In this document: positions 1 to 11,636 of the stretch, piece after piece
Position numbering within the stretch: position 1 is the stretch's first letter
Layout of the letters: every line of letters begins with the position of its first letter
Assembly (NCBI RefSeq): GCF_907164915.1
Contig: NC_061862.1
Location: 61,257,068-61,321,067 of the forward strand
Source of the DNA: Impatiens glandulifera
Taxonomy: Eukaryota; Streptophyta; Magnoliopsida; Ericales; Balsaminaceae
DNA length: 64,000 nucleotides
Reading direction: 5' to 3'
The notes under the pieces: generated by a model
What the model saw: only the letters and a program-made list of their open reading frames with translations
Databases searched by the model: none
What the model was told of the DNA's origin: nothing
Translations under genes and position numbers: made by a program

Positions 1-134
1 TTATTTATCTCTCTCAAACTTGTTCGACCCAACTAAAACCCTAATGCATGGTATTTCATTTTTTTATATCTAGTTATTTAACAATAATATTGTTCAGATA
101 GTTTTGTAAGATAACAAACTGTTTGATCTTTCAG

Positions 135-2456
135 GAAACCAACAAAGAGAACAACGCAGTAGATGAAGCACTGAACTTGAACAAATCGCTCACTGTTGGA
201 CCTGAAATGTACCGATTGTTAGTGCAAATGTTTTTACTATATTTTTTTTAAAAACGTTCAGAAAATGCACATTTCAGGAGAAAGGTCCCAAAATGTCAAA
301 TTTCGGGAGAAAAATTCCCGAATTGTCATATATGTCCCAAAATGTCTCGAAATATACAATTTCGAGAATTTCAAATGTGGTGAAATTATGAAATTTTGTT
401 TTTCTGGATATTTTTCTTACTTTCAGTCACTCTTATTTTTAGTTAAAAATGACAAATTTGGAATGACTTTTTTCGTAGTGAAATTCACAATGTTGAAATG
501 ATATTTTTCTCCGAAGAAGAACATCTTTATTTCTACTCATCATATGCCCACTTAATTGGGTTCGGCATTCCAAGTTAGGGAGCAAAATTGTAGGTGGTAG
601 GAGGAAATACTTCAGCATTAGTTGTGTGAAGAGTTGTATGAAAGAATCGAGGGCCAAAAATAAGTTTAATCAACCTAGACCTATAACTAAGACAAATTGT
701 AAAGTTAAGATTAATACAGTTGTTCGGAATAAAGGAGAATATGTGATTATAAGTATTTGTATTGAACACAATCATACATTAAGTCCTAAGAGGATACGCT
801 ATATTAGATCCTACAAAGTAATAGACGAAAATGCAAAGAGGAGATTGAATTCAGACGATGAAGCTGGAGTAACCGTGGCCAAAACATTTCAATCCCTTAT
901 GGTGGAAGCTGGAGGGTATGAAAACATGTTTTTCGATAAGAGAATATGAAGAATTACGTTATAAAAGCACGAATGTTGAGGTTAGGAAGTGAGGATGCTA
1001 AAATACTCACTAATTATTTTTTAAGAATGCAAACCATGAACTCAAAAACTTCTTATACCTTATTAATTTGGACAAGGAATCCTGAATTATAAACGTGTTT
1101 TGGGAAGATGGAAGGTGAAGGGTTTCCTGTGAGGATTTTCACGATGTTCTCACTTTTGATACAACCTATTTGACAAATTGTTTTGACATGCTTTTTGCTC
1201 TATTTTTCAGGGTTAATCATCATGGTCAATCCATTTTACTTGGATGTGGCTTACTATCAAGTGAAGATTTACATTCTTTCACTTGGTTGTTTAGAACTTG
1301 GTTGGAATGTATGGATGACCGACCTCCAAATGCCATAATTTCAGATCAATGTCGATCAATAACGACTGCAAAGGTATTTCCTAAAGATCATCATCGTTTT
1401 GTTTGTGGCATATAATGAAGAAATTCCTACAAAACTTGGAAGTCATACTATATACGATCTAATAAAGAAGAGGCTAAAAAACACAGTATACAACTCCATA
1501 ACTATTCAACAATGCAATGACGATTGGATTTGACTAATAGAAGATTATCAACTGGAAGATAATGACTGGTTGAATTCTTTATTTTTGGAAAGATCTAAAT
1601 GGATATCTGTTTATGTAAATAGATAGTTTTGGGCAGGGATATTCACATCTCAACGGAGTGAAAGTATGAACGCATTTTTTGATGACTATGTGCAGTCAAA
1701 ACATCCATCAAATAATTCATTAAGTAATATGATAGAGCTCTATTGAGAAATATCGAGAGAGAAAAGAAATTGTATTTTTAATCGTTTAATGCTTTGATAT
1801 CAACTGTCAGTGGTTTTGCCTTTGAAAGGCAACACCAAACCTTCTACACTCAATATATATATTTAGGTTGGTTCAAAAATAAGTTAGAGGAATAATGTTG
1901 TGCGACATCTCAATAATTGAGAGAAAGCGACAACTTGTATAATTAAATTTGAGGAAATCATTTTGGGGGTTAATGGAGAACTTTTAAGAGATATTTTTTA
2001 CAAAGTGCATTATACCGAACTAGACTATAATGTTAAATGTCAATGTCGATTTTTTGAGTTCAGATGTATTTTGTGTAGGCATATCATGGTCGTTAAAAAA
2101 ATGAGGGTGAATGAGGTACCAATGTGTTATATAATGGACCATTAGCGTAAATATATTAAGCTTGAGTATCAAACTATCAACAAAATTTATGATTCAAATA
2201 TGTCCGTAAAGATAAAAAAACGTTACAATAGTCTAAATCAATTGATGCAAGAGGTTCTACAAGTTAGAGTAAAATCTGAAGACAATTATTCTTTTTGGAT
2301 TAACGACATAAAATGCTCGATGGAACAATTTATGTCACTAAATCATGGAAGAACAGAAGCATCTAAAGACAAAGACACCGAAGCATCTAAAGACAAATAC
2401 ACAGAAGCATATCCATCAACCTCCATTTTGATACTCTCCCAACAAAGTTAGAGCTC
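135..2456 (+). pseudogene. FAR1/FRS-like MULE transposase, decayed
   Basis: Recognisable parts lie in the usual order of the FAR1/FHY3 transposase family. Around 500-580 is the start of the FAR1 DNA-binding domain (FFSEEEHLYFYSSYAHLIGF). It continues at 626-949 with the EHNHTLSP zinc-ligand motif and DEAGVTVAK...AGGYEN. At 1170-1415 is the MULE catalytic domain (VNHHGQSILLGCGLLS, then TWLECMDDRPPNAIISDQ). At 1963-2145 is a SWIM zinc finger (CQCRFFEFRCILCRH). A basic C-terminal tail with a KRKQSLIEK stretch follows to about 2520. Stops and frameshifts separate all parts, and the conserved Trp after the SWIM finger is a TAG. No complete reading frame remains. Either a MULE transposase or a FAR1-related host gene copy could leave this; the facing passenger gene favours a MULE. 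Confidence 0.85.
268..372. repeat. CCCGAAATGTC-rich block, copy 1
   Basis: Short inverted motifs of the type GACATTTCGGG/CCCGAAATGTC repeat at close spacing. The block lies inside the N-terminal part of the FAR1-like pseudogene. TGAAATG occurs just before it (about 207-213) and again near 495, so the stretch 214-497 may be an insertion flanked by a target duplication. Function unknown. Confidence 0.5.
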
Positions 2457-2904
2457 GAGGACGATCACCAACAAAGAGGAAACAATCTTTAATTGAGAAA
2501 ATCCCTAAGAAGTCGTCTTTGAGACCAAGAAAGAAGGTTTGTCCTAATTATTTACTATGTTATTAACTATTAATGATAGTTGTTGTCAAACAGGGTTATA
2601 CATGTTCATATTGTTCAAAATTACATTATTTTTAGTATTAGGGAAATACGGCCACAACAACAATAGTGTAGGATTTAACACAACAACAAAATGATCCACT
2701 ATTAACTCAATTTTCCTTCACATCACTTTTTTCCTCTCAAACATATCCTGAAGATAATATTTGTAGGGATAACAATTAACGAAGATAGTAATTATATGAA
2801 CATGTTGTAACATTGGGTTTTTTGAACATTTTGTAACATTGAATTTTTTGATTAGCATGTTGATATTTACACTAGTATTGTTGAAAATTGAAGTGTATTT
2901 TGGG

Positions 2905-3040
2905 ACAAAAACATATTGAAATCCCAATTTCCGGATCCCGAAACTGGAAATTTCGGGAACTAATTTGAAGAAAAGTTGAAGAAACAGGCAATTTCGGAAG
3001 AAAAGTGTCCCGAAACTGGACATTTCGGGACCCGCTATTA
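2905..3040. repeat. CCCGAAATGTC-rich block, copy 2
   Basis: Several motifs of the type TTTCGGGA and TCCCGAAACTGG alternate in both orientations and form potential hairpins. It belongs to the same family as the blocks at 268-372, 4246-4303 and 7497-7625. It lies downstream of the FAR1-like pseudogene, in a stretch (2520-3650) where I see no convincing coding sequence. Confidence 0.5.
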
Positions 3041-4311
3041 TTATATCACATTATAATGAGACTAAAAAAGTGAAAAGAATTGAATACTAGAAAATACCAA
3101 AAATAACATTCATATTGCATAATTAAAATCTTTACAATGTAACATTTTGTACATATTTGGAGATTCTATATAGCACCTTTAGAATGTAACAATTTTTACA
3201 TCTTTGTAGAATCGTCTTTTATAATTTGTACATATTTTTGAAAAATATAGTCCAGTTTCCTGTTGACAAGTGACCTAATGATCAACATACATAATTTTGC
3301 TCTGAAAGCCTCAAGCATTTCATTTGCTTTTAAAAAAAGTTTTAGCAGTTATTAAAAAATTATAAAACAATTAAAATGTTAAATCTGTAACTTACTTTTT
3401 TTTGGGTTAAACTTCATTCACACTTTGTATTGCCCGTATATGTTTGTATATGTCTCATACAATATATTTTGCAATATGTTGTATTACTACTGTCTTTCCA
3501 AGTGAATTTAAAAACTTTGAACATGAATTTAGCTATTTTAGTTGCGATTTTTGAGTCGAGAGTGTTAAATAACTCCAAGAAGGAAGCTATTTGTTTTATC
3601 AATAAAGTTAAATTTAACATAGATTTCAAAACATTTTAATATAGAGAAAATTCAACTTACCAGTTGGCGAGTTGTGACATATTTATCTTTCCATGACAGT
3701 TTTTTTGGCAATGGGAGGTTGTCGATGATTTCGATTACACTCCTTTTCATATTGGTGCAAACATTATAAAAGTGACTTTGGTATATAATTGGAAAGAAAA
3801 TTTGCAAAGTCATATTCAGATGATATACATGAGTCGTCTTTAAGTATTCAGATGATATTAAAATATTGGACTTACAAGATAAACATGTATCAAGTCTTCT
3901 GGTGCTATCTCGAATATTCTCATTTCTTCCTTAACTTGATTAAAAAGAACTTCTGGATTTGCATACATCTCTACAAATAAAATTAACATCACAATAAGAC
4001 CATTGATTTACAAAAGAAAAGAAACAACCATAAAACATCTTATAGAAACGATTGTCGAAAATGAAATTTCCTGGTAGAATATTTTTTACTATAATATGTC
4101 ATAAGGTGTGCCCATGCATCAATAATACCACTTTCAACATGACATTGACTTTTCATTGAAAGAAAATGCCCTACGTTAATCGAGGTATGCTTCGTGTCGT
4201 ATAGTACTTCCTTTTTGAAAAGAAAATGAAGAAAATACATTGGTCCATAAAATGTCCCGAAATGTCGGGTCCTGAAATTTCTTGAAATGTCCAGAAATGA
4301 CACATTACGGG

Positions 4312-5677
4312 TAAGGCTGCAAATGAGTCAAGTTGCTCGTGAGATGCTCTCAAGCCGCTCGTGAGCTGCTCTCAAGCCGCTCGGTCAAAGCTTGACTTGA
4401 GCTTGACTTTGACCGAGTTCGAGTCGAGCTCGAGCTGGCTAGTTTAATATTCTAGTCGAGCTCGAGCTCATATAATACTGGCTTGATGGCTTATCGAGCT
4501 TTTTCGAGCTTAATAATATATAATATATATTTTTTTAATATTAAAACATAAAATATAAAACAATTTTTTTCTTCATTCTCTTTTCAAAGTCCATATGTCA
4601 GACCCACAATTCATATTATTATATCTTATGGCCCAAAAGTTAAAAAAAAAACCCTAATTTTCTAATACATCATCATATCCGGTACGACTTTTCATATTCA
4701 TTATTTTTCTTACTTATTCACCAGAGTTCTTCATTTTTCTTCATATTATCTATCATTTACTCAATTTCTCTCACTCATTCACAAAATTTTTTCATTTCTC
4801 CATATTATCTCTCATTTATTCAAATGGCGTGCACAAAACAAACATCGCTAGGAAATCGACTAGAGACAAGGCATTGAGGAAGTAACTAGCGATGAAGGCA
4901 ACTATAAAATCTTCTCCAGCTATCGGAGGTGTGAAGAAGCCTCACAAGTTTTGCCAAGAACAGTTGCTTTGAGAGAGATCTGTAAGTACCAAAAGAGTAT
5001 GAAGCTTTTGATCTGTAAACTTCCATTCCAAAGATTTGTTCGTGAGATTGCACAAGATTTCAATACAGATATAAGATTTTAAAGTTTCGCCATAATTTCT
5101 CTCTAGGAGGCGGTTGAGGCTTATTTAGTTAGTCTATTCGAAGACATTAATCTCTATGCCATTCACGCCAAACTGGTGACGATTATGCCTAAAGATATTC
5201 AACTTGCGAGACGTATTCGTAGAGAGAGGACTTAGAGACCTTATAGGTGTTTAATGATTATGTTAATAGTCATGTTTTTGTCGATTATCAACTAGTTTCT
5301 CTCAATAAACTCCACTAAAAATGTCTATCGTGGCTTTGTTAGATCGATATATTATGTTATTTATTATTGATGATTAAATATTGATTTGTTTTAATTGATT
5401 TTTCATTTTAAATATTATGTTTTTAATGTTGAATGAGTATGAAAGTTTGATATTTTCATTTTAAAAATAAATTTTGGTTTGAATTCAAGCTTGAAAATTT
5501 AATTTTAGTTCAAGTTTTCGAGTTGAGCCAAACTTGTAGATAAATAGTCGAGTCGAGTTCGAGCTCAAATTTATAAACTCGTTTGAGCTCGAGTTCGGGT
5601 CGAGCTAATAAATAATTAATCGAGTTGAACTCGAGCTTAAGTAAGTTCGAGATCGGCTTGACTCATTTGCAGCCCTA
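4312..5677. mobile_element. Non-autonomous hAT element with captured histone H3
   Basis: The ends are near-perfect inverted repeats. The left begins TAAGGCTGCAAATGAGTC and the right, read inward, TAGGGCTGCAAATGAGTC. They are flanked by 8-bp direct repeats, ATTACGGG (4304-4311) and ATTTCGGG (5678-5685), which differ at one base. An 8-bp duplication and TAGGG-type ends are typical of the hAT superfamily. Subterminal regions (4312-4510 and 5510-5677) are dense in GAGCTCGAGCT-type palindromes, the usual layout of hAT transposase-binding arrays. No transposase is encoded. The interior holds a histone H3 pseudogene. The element sits inside a CCCGAAATGTC block, whose sequence resumes after the right end. 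Confidence 0.85.
4824..5235 (+). pseudogene. Histone H3 pseudogene inside hAT element
   Basis: From the ATG at 4824, three reading frames together cover nearly the whole of histone H3. The start reads MACTKQT; after a frame change come ARKST and then [14 protein letters not shown]. After another come [29 protein letters not shown] and TDIRF. The last part reads [20 protein letters not shown] and [15 protein letters not shown], ending with TAG at 5233-5235. In-frame stops and at least two frameshifts make it non-functional. It is intronless, and Phe in HKF fits the H3.1 type. A telo-box-like AAACCCTAA lies upstream near 4650, so promoter or leader DNA may have been captured too. No poly(A) tail follows the stop, which argues against a simple retrocopy. 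Confidence 0.92.
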
Positions 5678-7496
5678 ATTTCGGGTCCCAAAATCAACAT
5701 TATAATAACTATAAAGAAATCAACATTATAAGAATTACCTATTCTTCTCATTCTCCTCATTTGCAAAAATGAACCCCATAATGATTTCATCTCGGGTATC
5801 TATGTTGACCTGGTCAAAGGAAGATTTATTTTTTTCAATATTGGTAACAATATACGGATATTGAAGGCGTACTGGAATTTCAAATTTCTCGGGGGATTTT
5901 TTTGTTAGCCGTTTGTTTTTGGATTATGTTATTTTTCATGTACAACCACCATTTGTAAAGGATTTTCTGTTTCTACAGCCACCAATTCAGGTCTTTTTAC
6001 ATCACTAACCACCATTTGTAAACAATTTTTCTCTTCTTGTATCACCACTTTGGGTACCACCACTTCGAGTGTCTCGGCTTCTGTAGTGGGTGTTCGATAT
6101 TTGAAGTATTTATGTATGGAATCCCTAAGACGTTTATCATTGTCCATAACATTGTATAAGATATGGATCGAGTTGTTATACAATGGCGATGTGTCCCAAC
6201 ATACATTTAAATCCGCCAACACTTCTGTGGTTTTGATAATAATTTGTGTAGATGTCACAATCTGCATCAATGCATCGTTAAAAATATGCATCATTGTTTT
6301 CTTCTGAGGCGCTGCCTTCTAAGGCTCCCCCATCTTCCAATGCCCCATGCTGAGGCATCTCCTCATTCTCTTCACCCTCCATCTCATTTGTCATCTATGG
6401 AAGAGGTGGAAGTGGAAGGTGTCCAACATCGCTTCCACATCTGAATCCTCCACGTGACAACTCCGTTTGCAACCTAAACTTCAACTTACTGTCATTCCAA
6501 CATGACAATATAGGAAATCAACGCTCATTATGAGGTATTTGGAGTTTAAGGTTGATGACCATATACAAGTAGCACATCTGAAAACATACATATATTGATG
6601 GAATAAATATGTTAAAAACATTTATATTTAAAAACACCAAAATAAAATAATGATGACAAAGATTACTTACGAGGAGAAATGTCTGTGGTCCTTGTAAATG
6701 TCGGTGTTCGTTCAACTGCCATTTTTGGCATGATTCAATTAATCCGTCAAGTAGGAATTTGCCCCAATTAAACTTTGGGATATTACGAACATCTGAAATA
6801 GATTTTAGAATTATAAACCTGCAATTACAAAAACATATTTGAGGATTATTAACAATGCATATTCTTATATGTAAGTTTTGGGATATACCTAAATAGTTGA
6901 CCTTGATGCGATGTCTAGAGAAAGGTGCTTATAGCATATAGTAGGAAGTCTATCTTGAAATTATTGTCAGCTGCTTTGTTCTCCAAGATTTTCTTTGGCA
7001 TATTGGTCACTATAGGACCGCCCCTATCAGTTTACCCCATTGAGTCCTAAAGATCGTTAACTTCGTATCGGTCTCGTTTATATCGTATTCTACAATCTTC
7101 AACTCCCTATAGGGATGTCCAATATGATTTGGACATTCTCTTCTTTTATTTTTCCTCGCCACTCTGTAGGATGGAAACACATTTAATACAGTCAAACTTT
7201 CTGACTAGATAATGAGAAATTTTGCCGAGCCATTTTGAAAAGCATAGTGACAAAAGAGATCCAAAGCTCATGGCTTTCTCAACCTCTTTTTGTTGATAAG
7301 ACAATAGTTGAATAAGATTAAAAATGACAAAAGATGAGGTCCTCGTTAAAAATATATTGTGTGCTGCTTTGTTTTTTTTGTGAGGATTTACATGAATTCT
7401 TTTCTTGGGCCGCCTTCTTTGTACTTTTATTTGCAATACATGATATAAACAAACATATAAACATACAGATAAACAATTATACATAAAAGAAAAAAT

Positions 7497-7625
7497 TTGT
7501 CCTGAAATGGACCGAAAAAGTGTCCTGAAATGTCACATTTTAGGTCCTAAAATGTTTCGAAATGTCACATTTTGGGTCCCAAAATGATCCCGAAATGTGA
7601 CATTTTGGGACGCTTTTGTACTGAA
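7497..7625. repeat. CCCGAAATGTC-rich block, copy 3
   Basis: Dense alternating copies of GTCACATTTTGGGTCCC and CCCGAAATGTGACATTTT. Read in reverse complement it resembles the block at 268-372 (shared core CACATTTCAG followed by TCCCAAAATGTCA). The two may therefore be remnants of subterminal inverted repeats of the FAR1-type element. Confidence 0.5.
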
Positions 7626-8157
7626 ATGTGCGACTAAACCCAAAATGCAGCTAAACCCTAATCACTAAACAAAATACTAATATCAAAATTGTTTCTATGC
7701 TAAACCCTAATCCATCAGATATTCGTTTCTAAATAGTTTCCTTTCGAAAAAGATGGATAACATGGTATAACATGATAAAAAGATGGTGTATGGATTTTAC
7801 CTTGGAGTCCTTGAAGTCTTACGGGACGATGAACCTGGACCATACTAAAAAGAAGAGAAGAAGTATGAAAGACTTACCATTTTCAAAACGAAAAGAAGAT
7901 AAACTAAGGAAAGTGAAAAGACTTACCATTTTCGATCGAACAACGATGAAGAGAAGACGAAGAAGACCGCTGAAGTCGCTGAAGCTGGAGAGCAAGAAAT
8001 CGCCAAAGAAAAAAAAAGAGACAATGAATCGCTGGAGAAGGAAGAGAGATTGAGCAAGAAAAATATGAAACGTCTTTTTATATTATATATATATATTTAT
8101 CTTTTTAATGCTTGCATGAGGGCAACGTGACAGTCCAGGCTTGCGCTACCCTTCATT

Positions 8158-9068
8158 TAGAGTTGTGCAAAAAAAAACGGAAAACCGATAACCCAACCGA
8201 ACCAACAGTTAACCGGTTTCATTTTAACGGTTTATTAATTAACCGGTTCTAGCGGTTCCAGTTAACTGGTTTTTTACCGATTAAACGGTTCGATTTTCGG
8301 TTTACCTATTTTTCTAACGGTTTAACCGGTAAACCGATAATAATTTAATTATATATTTTTATATTTTATAATTTGTATTAGTTATTTTATAAATAATAGA
8401 TATATTATAAATAATATTTAATAATTTATAAATCTTTTTTTTAAAATTTTAAATTATAATTTTGTATAATTATTTTAAAAAAATATTATAATTTATATAA
8501 AATTTTACAAAAATAAAGTAAAAACAGATTGAAATAATTTTATTAAAATATGTAAAATTATTTTTATAACGATACAATAATGTTAAAATTATAAATTAAC
8601 AAAATTAAAATAGTTAAACAAATTAAAACTTTATGTCTTCAACAATCACTTCATGTTTTAATTTTCTGTCCAACACTTGGTGGGTAAAAAATCGATATAA
8701 TAAATTTAAATTTTCTCAATAAACATATAAAAAACTAACAAAATAATTATAAAATAAATTATATTATTATAATAAAATAATATATTATCACATATACTTA
8801 AATATATTAATAAAATATATTCTAATAGAACCAATAAATAATAAGAAAGTGCAAACAATAATTAAAAAAATCATTTCATACATTTATTACTTAATTTAAA
8901 AAATTGAATTATTGGTTCCTGGTTAAACCCGGTTAACCGACTGAAACCGACCAAAACCGGTAGGACCAGAACCGATAAAATCGATATCATTAATAATCGG
9001 TTAACCGGTTTGTAAAATAAAAGACAAAACCGATCTTAACCGGTTAACCGACCGATTGAACAACCCTG
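8158..9068. mobile_element. Non-autonomous hAT element
   Basis: A perfect 8-bp target duplication CCTTCATT (8150-8157 and 9069-9076) flanks inverted ends TAGAGTTGTGCAA (left) and CAGGGTTGTTCAA (right, read inward). Subterminal regions 8175-8335 and 8910-9060 are packed with AACCGGTTAACCG-type motifs in both orientations, probably the transposase-binding arrays. The centre (8340-8900) is very AT-rich and has no reading frame. Length is 911 bp. Confidence 0.92.
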
Positions 9069-9076
9069 CCTTCATT

Positions 9077-9225
9077 GAAAATATCATTTTTCTTGCTTTT
9101 ATTTTATAACTTTTGAAAGAAATTATTTTTTTAATTCAGTAAATTTGTCTCCCGTTATTGTACAACAACAAAATAATATCCTAACATTTCTGAAGGTAAG
9201 TATATGTAACGTCATGTGAGCTTGA

Positions 9226-9268
<43 letters not shown>

Positions 9269-11571
9269 CTCTTAAAATTGCATGAACCAAAATAGTTCAT
9301 AGTTTTGATTAAATGATGACAAAAACGATCTTGGAGTATATGATTGAAAACAAACAACAAAATCATATTAAACTTACAATTTTAAAATTCAGATTCTATT
9401 GTAAACTTCCTCTTTGACTACTCATACTAGACTAATTTTGACTTTAACTAAGAGTCGACCCCGATAATATATTCACCGTGTCTTAAAAAATGACGGTCTC
9501 TACTCTAAATTTTTTGAGTATTTTAAAAATATATTTTTTATTTGATTCTTAAGATATGGGTAAAGAGAGAAAATTAATCTTATCACTTTAGTTTTTTTGT
9601 TTTGTTTTAATATAGGATATCAATATAATCCTATGATTATGTCATTTATTTTAATTTTAGACATTTTAAATAATAATTAAACTCTCGTCACATTTGATCT
9701 CTTATTAATAACTTTACAACTTAAACACTTTATCCCCAACTTAAGCACTTTATCCTATTAAAGTTAGTTTAGTTTGTAACAATCTATTCACCTTACATAG
9801 TCATTAACTACTCTGAACATGTATTTTGACGAATTTAAAGGAGATAGTGGAATGCATTAATCCAATCATGTGAACACATGTGCTGAGCCCAAATTATGTA
9901 ATCTTGATTATATTTTATTTTAGGTCATCAAAAAAATTAGATCTAAAATAAAGATATTCTATAAAATAATTTATTTATAAAAAATAGAAAAAAGGAATTT
10001 ATTCATATTCATAAAATAGTTTTATTTATTATTTATTCATAAAAGAATTTAATTTATTTGTTTATAAAAGAATTTAATTCATTTGAAAAAATATTATAAA
10101 AGAATTTCATTTATTTATAAAAATATGTATTTGTTTATAAATTAATCTATTTATTTATTTATAAAATAATTTTATTACTTATTTGTAAAAATATTTATTT
10201 ATTTATTATTTTAAATATTAGGTAAAGAAATAATTAAAGACCCAATATGTGTTTATTTCTTCTTTTTAAAAGGTGGTTGGGACTTGGGATTTAGGTCTTT
10301 AATTTTGAAGAATGGGCCAGCTGAGCTCAAAAGATGGCTCATTTCTCAGCCATTAGGTTTTATTTTATTTATTTATTAAAATTTAATACTTTTATTTATT
10401 AATGGTTTTTAATTTTAGGAATGGGCTGGCTGGACTCAAAAGAGGGCCAACCCTCGTCCCATTAGTTTCCTTTTATTTGTAGGTTCTTTCTAGATTATAG
10501 AATAAATTGGCTGAACCCAATTTGGAATTGCCCACCTCAAAATCTTGAAACCCTAACCTTTTTATTTTATTTTATTTTAAGATGATTAACCCATTATCAA
10601 ATTAATTACAATCGAAATTTACTTAAAATGATAGATTAGTAAAATACTGAACTTTGTATAATCCAGATTACTGGAGCTTGAAGAAATTTAGTAAACTTAG
10701 GCTAAAGAAGTAATTAATTGAGATGATTCATATCAAATCCTAGAAATCGATTACTCCCTTTTATCCTCAATAAAAACTATTGGTGTATGTTACAATTTTT
10801 TTTTGTAAGGGTAAAGTTTTATTCAATGAGAAATTAAAATAAATGTTATAAAATATATATTATTACTTATTTATTTCTCGTATTTTTGTTATTAGGTGGT
10901 TATGAAACTGAAGTGTTGTTAAAAACGTTTAAGGATAAATTTGTCAGTATTAGTTAATAAAATATGACATTTTCTTTTTAAGATTTTTGTATTGTATTAT
11001 TTCTTATAGTATATTATCCTTATTTATTTTATTTATAGGACCATTTTATAATTGATTGTACATTTTAAAAACAAATTATACATTCTTACAATATATACAT
11101 GATACAACTTATTTTTTCTATAATTTACATTTTATAATAAGCATGTTATAGGACTAATTATGATAAAAATAACTTATTGGTAAATATTTATGAAATTAAC
11201 TTTTAACTATAAATTATGATAATATTTAACTGTTGATTTTTTTCAATTGATAATTTTATTTACTAAAATTAAACTATTCATATAGTTATATTATCAATAT
11301 TTAAATAAAAAATACCAAACAGTGTTTAACATATATCAGTCTTTTTTTTTTAGCCTTAGTCTGATTAGATAATGGTGCTCTACTTTTGGACATAGAAAAA
11401 CTACTTTTGGACATAGAAAAAGATAGAATCTAATTCTTCGTAAACGTAGAACTCATAGAACTCATACTATGCTGGATTTAATTTTTTAAATCAGTAGGTG
11501 GTTATTTTTTATCTACGTTACTTAACCTCTTATTTTTATACTTTATCTTCTCTTTCTTGTGTGCTGAATAG

Positions 11572-11636
<65 letters not shown>

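Larger units (their letters stand above)
3655..8045 (-). pseudogene. DUF1985/ULP-type MULE passenger gene, decayed
   Basis: Read on the minus strand, about 8040-7930 is a CT-rich leader ending in ATG directly followed by a GTAAGT donor. Then comes a serine-rich N-terminus near 7830. Segments typical of the N-terminal domain of plant DUF1985/ULP-like transposon passengers follow. They are SFGSLLSLCFSKWLGKISHY with KFD (about 7290-7200), NFKIDFLLYAISTFL (about 6960-6915), and FNWGKFLLDGLIESCQKWQL (about 6770-6710). A further one reads IIDNLPLPKKLSWKDKY (about 3735-3685). The frames are broken by stops and frameshifts, and a hAT element (4312-5677) is inserted. The family call comes from these recalled motifs. 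No protease triad was found, so the C-terminal function is open. The ORF at 5929-6294 probably belongs to it but is not recognisable on its own. Confidence 0.6.
126..8050. mobile_element. Decayed FAR1-type MULE with passenger gene
   Basis: A FAR1-like transposase on + (135-2456) faces a DUF1985/ULP-type passenger gene on - (about 3655-8045). This is the same tail-to-tail layout as the better preserved MULE at 28285-39739. Blocks rich in CCCGAAATGTC and its complement lie at 268-372, 2905-3040, 4246-4303, 5678-5700 and 7497-7625. The outer two are roughly inverted relative to each other. No clean terminal inverted repeat or target duplication was found, and the left end may lie outside the window. 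The grouping into one element is inferred from gene order. Confidence 0.45.

Noticed and set aside
4824..5235. Functional histone H3 gene paired with H4
   Set aside because: Several stops and frameshifts; it lies inside a transposon and more than 50 kb from the H4 gene.
7772..8053. Basic 93-residue open frame on +
   Set aside because: It is antisense to the CT-rich leader and first exons of the minus-strand passenger gene; the Lys/Arg richness comes from the purine-rich complement.
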